From JBDHWI01 sp964590135 (GTDB lineage: Bacteria; Chloroflexota; Anaerolineae; J036; Brachytrichaceae), in assembly GCA_964590135.1 (NCBI GenBank), contig CAZPVX010000001.1, positions 124,001 to 188,000 of the forward strand: a DNA stretch of 64,000 nucleotides, in the 5' to 3' direction. Under the pieces are notes generated by a model, which was not told the DNA's origin, made no database searches, and saw nothing but the letters and a program-made list of their open reading frames with translations. Shown piece by piece: positions 60,770 to 64,000 of this stretch (the first letter of the stretch is position 1; every line of letters begins with the position of its first letter). The position numbers and the translations under genes are program-made.

Positions 60770-61261
60770 ATGTCGCGCATCATTCATGCCCGCAGTGCGT
60801 TCCAATTCGATCAGGTGCGGCTGCTCCTGCACGAATACCGCGCTGCGACGCTGGCGCTGGCCGAGGAAGCTGATCTATGCGGCTGATTCGACAGCTTTGA
60901 TGCGGAGCTCGTGCAGCTTCCGGGAGAATGTGCGCCGCCGGCGGGTGCGGTGCTGATGGCACTGGCCGAAACGCAGGTTGCCGGCTGCGTGCTGTTGCAA
61001 CCAGTGGACGCAAACGCGGCCGAGGTGCGCCGGCTGTATGTGCGGCCGGCCATGCGCGGGCAAGGCATTGGCCGTGCGTTGATGCAAACGCTTATCGAGC
61101 ACGCCCGCAACGCCGGCCACTCCACCCTGCGCCTCGAAACGCTCGAAACGATGCGCGAGGCGCGGGCGCTGTATTATGCGCTCGGCTTTGCTGAGATTGC
61201 GGCCTGGCGACCACCCCACAGTGAGCAGGATCGCACCATCTTCCTATCGCGCCAGATATAG
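60770..61261 (+). pseudogene. GNAT acetyltransferase gene with in-frame TGA
   Basis: Reading from ATG 60770, 38 codons (FQFDQVRLLLHEYRAATLAL) run to TGA at 60884-60886; the same frame then continues FDSFDAELVQLPGECAPPAGAVL, ETQVAGCVLLQPVDANAAEVRRLYVRPAMRGQGIGRALMQTL and RALYYALGFAEI, all normal GNAT family sequence with the acetyl-CoA loop RGQGIG. The stop thus lies within conserved sequence, exactly between the EY helix and the DxF-x2-EL-x2-LPG element. A single base change (TGG or CGA) would repair it. Either a pseudogene, an error of the assembly, or expression of the shorter piece from GTG 60911. Confidence 0.7.
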
Positions 61262-61400
61262 CACAGAGCGATTGCGAGGCAGGGGGCGAAGCCCCATAAC
61301 TGTCGAGCATTACCGGCACCCACATGACCCAACGTTGTAGAGCCGTCGCATGAGCGACTGCCGCCGGCACGACAACTGTGTTACGCTATGCCGCGCATTC
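61262..61400 (+). promoter_or_regulatory. Intergenic region before lon with two hairpins
   Basis: GGGGC/GCCCC stem (61283-61287 with 61291-61295) and, further on, a GTCGC-ATGA-GCGAC hairpin enclosed by GTTGT...ACAAC. No CIRCE or HAIR heat-shock operator is seen. No clear -10 stands out and no Shine-Dalgarno precedes the ATG. Confidence 0.4.
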
Positions 61401-64000
61401 ATGGACGACAACCCTTTCGACCTTCATATGATGAACACGCTGCTGGCCGAAGCAATGAGCATCCCTGCACCTGCGAATGATCCCGACGATGATGCGCCAC
61501 AGGCCGGCACAGTGACCGATGTGCCGGAGACGCTGGCCATCCTGCCCTTGCGCGGCGTCATGGTCTACCCCATGTCCGCGCTGCCCTTGCGTGTATCGCA
61601 GCCGCGCTCTATCCGGCTGATCGACGACGCCACCCTGCGCAAAACACCCATCGGTCTGGTTGCCGCGAAATCCGCCGACAAGGAAGAGCCGGGTGTCGAT
61701 GACATCTTCGCCATCGGCACCGTCGGCAGCGTCGTGCGCCACTTCAAAGCGCCCGATGGCGTGGTCAACATGATCGTGCAGGGCGCAGAGCGCTTCCGCA
61801 TCGTCGAGATCATCAGCGAAGACCCCTACATCATCGCGAAGGTCGAGCCCTTGCCTGAGCCATGGGAGCACTCGCTGGAAATCGAGGCGTTGCGGCGCAA
61901 CATCAGTGAGGCATTTGGCAAGATGGCCGATCTGCGACCCGACATGCCAGATGAGTTGTCGCAGATGATCCAGAACATCGAGGATCCGCGCCAACTCGCC
62001 TACGCCGTCGCCACCTACATGCGCATGGACATCGCTGATGCGCAGCGCTTGCTGGAGATGGAAGGCCTGCCGAACAAGATGCTATTCCTGTTGCAGTTGC
62101 TCAACAAAGAGCTGGAAGTGCTGCAACTCGGCAAGAAGATCCAGACCGAAGCCCAGAGCGAGATGGAGAAGGTGCAGCGCGAATATTTTCTGCGCGAACA
62201 AATCAAGGCCATCCAGCGCGAACTCGGCGAGGCTGACGAGCAGCAAATCGAGATCAACAACTTCCGCGACAAGATCTTAGCCAGCGGCATGAACGATGAG
62301 GCGCGGCGCGAGGCCGAGCGCGAGCTTGATCGCATGTCGAAGATGCCGACGCAGGCTGCGGAGTACGGCGTCATTCGCACTTATCTGGATTGGATGACCT
62401 CGCTGCCCTGGGCCAAGACCACGCAGGACAACCTCAATATTGCGCACGCCCGCAATGTGCTGAACGAGGATCACTACGGGCTGAACGACATCAAGGATCG
62501 CATCCTTGAATTCCTGGCCGTGCGCAAGCGCCGCATGGAATTGAGAGTTCAAAGTTCTGAGTTCCGAGGGCAGAGTGAGGACAGCCCATCAGCGCTTGGC
62601 GCTCAAAACTCGGAACCCAGATCTGAAGACGTGATTCGCCGCGAGCGTGAGGGCGTGATTTTGTGCTTCGTCGGCCCGCCCGGCGTCGGCAAAACCTCGC
62701 TCGGCGCAAGCATCGCGCGCGCGATGGGGCGCAAATTCATCCGCATGAGCGTGGGCGGCGTGCGCGACGAGGCCGAGATACGCGGCTTCCGCCGCACCTA
62801 CATCGGCTCCATGCCCGGCCGCGTGGTGCAAAGCATCCGCCGTGTCGAGAGCCGCAACCCGGTTTTCATGCTCGACGAGGTAGACAAGCTCGGCGCCGAC
62901 TATCGCGGTGACCCATCCAGTGCGCTGTTGGAGGTGCTGGATCCCGAGCAGAACCGCGAATTCCGGGATCACTATCTCGACGTGCCTTTCGACCTGTCGC
63001 AAACCATGTTTGTCTGCACAGCCAACACCCTGGAGACCATCCCAGGCCCGCTGCGCGACCGCATGGAGATCCTCAGCCTGAGCGGCTACACCGAGAAGGA
63101 GAAACTCAGCATCGCGCAGGGTTATCTGGTGCCGCGTCAGTTGAAAGAGAATGGGTTGCGATTGGGGGAGGTCACCTTCAGCGACGACACCATTCTGAAG
63201 CTGATGCGCGACTACACGCGCGAGGCCGGCGTGCGCAATCTGGAGCGTGAGATCGGCAGCATCTGCCGCAAACTCGTCGCGCGATCACAGGAAGGCACAG
63301 CAACGTTGCCTTTCGACGTGCTGCCCAAACACCTGCATGATCTGCGCGGCAAGGCCAGGTTCTATAACGAGGTGGCCGAGCGTACTGAGATTCCAGGCGT
63401 CGCCACCGGCATGAGTTGGACGCCCTTCGGCGGCGACATCATGTTCATCGAGGCCACGCGCATGCCCGGCAGCAAGGGTTTTCAACTCACTGGCCAGCTT
63501 GGCGATGTGATGAAGGAGAGCGCGATGGCGGCGTTCTCGTATGTGCGCAGTCACGCCGGCGATTTTGGCATCGACGAGAAGATGTTCGACAAGAGCGACA
63601 TTCATGTGCATGTGCCGGCCGGCGCACAGCCAAAGGACGGCCCTTCCGCCGGCGTCACACTCGCCACCGCGCTGGCTTCGCTGCTCACCGGCCGCCGTGT
63701 GCGCCCCGACCTGGCAATGACTGGCGAGATCACGCTGCGCGGGCGCGTGCTGCCAGTCGGCGGGATCAAGGAGAAAGTGCTGGCGGCGCATCGCGCCGGC
63801 TTGAAGACGATCATCCTGCCGAAGCGCAACGAGCCAGATCTGGACGACCTGCCGGCAGAAGTGCGCGATTCGCTCAAGTTCGTGCTGGCGGAGAGCGTGC
63901 AGACGGTGTTGGAAGCGGCGCTGTTGCCGGCGGAGAAGAAGCCGCGCAGCAAGGCCGACACTCCCATCACGCCAAATGGCAAGGTGCGCAGCAAGCACGG
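61401..64000 (+). CDS. lon: ATP-dependent protease Lon (3' end outside window)
   Basis: At least 866 residues; no stop before the window ends. LAN domain: LAILPLRGVMVYPMSALPLRV to about residue 210, coiled linker, AAA+ with GPPGVGKTS (425-433, Lys431), MGGVRDEAEIRG-type segment, FMLDEVDKLG and GDPSSALLEVLDPEQN, then the protease domain PKDGPSAG with catalytic Ser749 and GGIKEKVLAAHRAG with Lys792. An additional stretch of about 31 residues (381-411) lies between LAVRKR and GVILCFVGPPG, where family members have no insertion; it is encoded by an imperfect inverted repeat. Degrades misfolded and regulatory proteins in the cytoplasm. Confidence 0.95.
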   Translation, partial: MDDNPFDLHMMNTLLAEAMSIPAPANDPDDDAPQAGTVTDVPETLAILPLRGVMVYPMSALPLRVSQPRSIRLIDDATLRKTPIGLVAAKSADKEEPGVDDIFAIGTVGSVVRHFKAPDGVVNMIVQGAERFRIVEIISEDPYIIAKVEPLPEPWEHSLEIEALRRNISEAFGKMADLRPDMPDELSQMIQNIEDPRQLAYAVATYMRMDIADAQRLLEMEGLPNKMLFLLQLLNKELEVLQLGKKIQTEAQSEMEKVQREYFLREQIKAIQRELGEADEQQIEINNFRDKILASGMNDEARREAERELDRMSKMPTQAAEYGVIRTYLDWMTSLPWAKTTQDNLNIAHARNVLNEDHYGLNDIKDRILEFLAVRKRRMELRVQSSEFRGQSEDSPSALGAQNSEPRSEDVIRREREGVILCFVGPPGVGKTSLGASIARAMGRKFIRMSVGGVRDEAEIRGFRRTYIGSMPGRVVQSIRRVESRNPVFMLDEVDKLGADYRGDPSSALLEVLDPEQNREFRDHYLDVPFDLSQTMFVCTANTLETIPGPLRDRMEILSLSGYTEKEKLSIAQGYLVPRQLKENGLRLGEVTFSDDTILKLMRDYTREAGVRNLEREIGSICRKLVARSQEGTATLPFDVLPKHLHDLRGKARFYNEVAERTEIPGVATGMSWTPFGGDIMFIEATRMPGSKGFQLTGQLGDVMKESAMAAFSYVRSHAGDFGIDEKMFDKSDIHVHVPAGAQPKDGPSAGVTLATALASLLTGRRVRPDLAMTGEITLRGRVLPVGGIKEKVLAAHRAGLKTIILPKRNEPDLDDLPAEVRDSLKFVLAESVQTVLEAALLPAEKKPRSKADTPITPNGKVRSKH
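62548..62627 (+). repeat. Imperfect palindromic element inserted in frame in lon
   Basis: Arm 62548-62568 (contains TTCTGAGTTCCGAG) is inverted at 62609-62627 (CTCGGAACCCAGATCTGAA), with an inner hairpin AGCGC-TTG-GCGCT at 62591-62603. The form is that of a small dispersed hairpin repeat. Confidence 0.7.

Noticed and set aside
60884..60886. TGA as selenocysteine or tryptophan codon
   Set aside because: No selenocysteine insertion hairpin is evident, GNAT enzymes have no Cys at that place, and many genes here use TGA as a stop.
61262..61400. CIRCE or HAIR heat-shock operator before lon
   Set aside because: Neither consensus is present; only unrelated hairpins occur.

Overview
The window reads as a high-GC (about 60% by eye) Gram-negative-like or monoderm bacterial chromosome, most plausibly a member of the Chloroflexota (Anaerolineae-like). 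The grounds are the mixture of RNase J, a housekeeping sigma factor beside dnaA, MacAB/DUF2142-type genes, TRAP transport, many lipoproteins and an RRM RNA-binding protein. This placement is inference; no rRNA is present to settle it. Two N-runs (25519-25528 and 46342-46441) show it is a scaffold, probably from a draft or metagenome assembly, and each disrupts a gene.

Layout. 1-7.6 kb: end of an N-carbamoylputrescine amidase, a metallo-beta-lactamase-fold protein with a histone-like Lys/Ala/Pro tail, a PTS-type IIC-IID fusion, an MFS exporter, a GH43 lipoprotein, a tandem thioredoxin and homoserine dehydrogenase. 7.8-14.5 kb: conserved core block rnj-rpsB-tsf-pyrH-frr-uppS-cdsA (mRNA turnover, translation, nucleotide and envelope-lipid supply) punctuated by hairpin terminators. 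14.5-24.6 kb: TPR membrane protein, orphan OmpR regulator, a lipoprotein coupled to a GT39/DUF2142 membrane protein, a PQQ-type sugar dehydrogenase, RluA, a divergent PlsY homologue and a DtxR repressor. 24.7-28.5 kb: TRAP transporter, with the permease genes dctQM and a small P-loop kinase facing the TakP-like binding protein. 28.7-36.3 kb: YccF protein, an XRE-TPR regulator converging on an FHA-winged-helix protein, an MTA/SAH-deaminase fused to a CYTH domain, MurI, cyclophilin and a GH4 hydrolase.

36.4-44.8 kb is a minus-strand run of six envelope genes: a META lipoprotein, a PPC-like secreted protein, a TAP-like hydrolase, a 760-residue adaptor made of two complete HlyD modules, a small membrane protein and a VPS62-like membrane protein. 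This is the part of the window that looks least like a described system. 45.2-52.3 kb: an envelope-stress style cassette (MacA-like adaptor, ABC ATPase, ABC permease, histidine kinase, NarL regulator, small twin-arginine protein). 52.7-56.5 kb: RRM protein, a small unknown, and a dolichol-phosphate-mannose-synthase-like plus two GT4 glycosyltransferase genes. 56.7-64 kb: ArsR-DUF2087 regulator with its own operator, sigA, a DUF177 protein, dnaA, a broken GNAT gene and lon, which is cut by the window end.

Two features run through the whole window. The palindrome GCCGGC is strikingly frequent (9 copies in the first 1.8 kb against about 1.3 expected at 60% GC). Many genes lack a Shine-Dalgarno site and instead carry a -10 hexamer 6-7 nt before the start codon, several with a -35 at 17 nt, which is the signature of leaderless mRNA.
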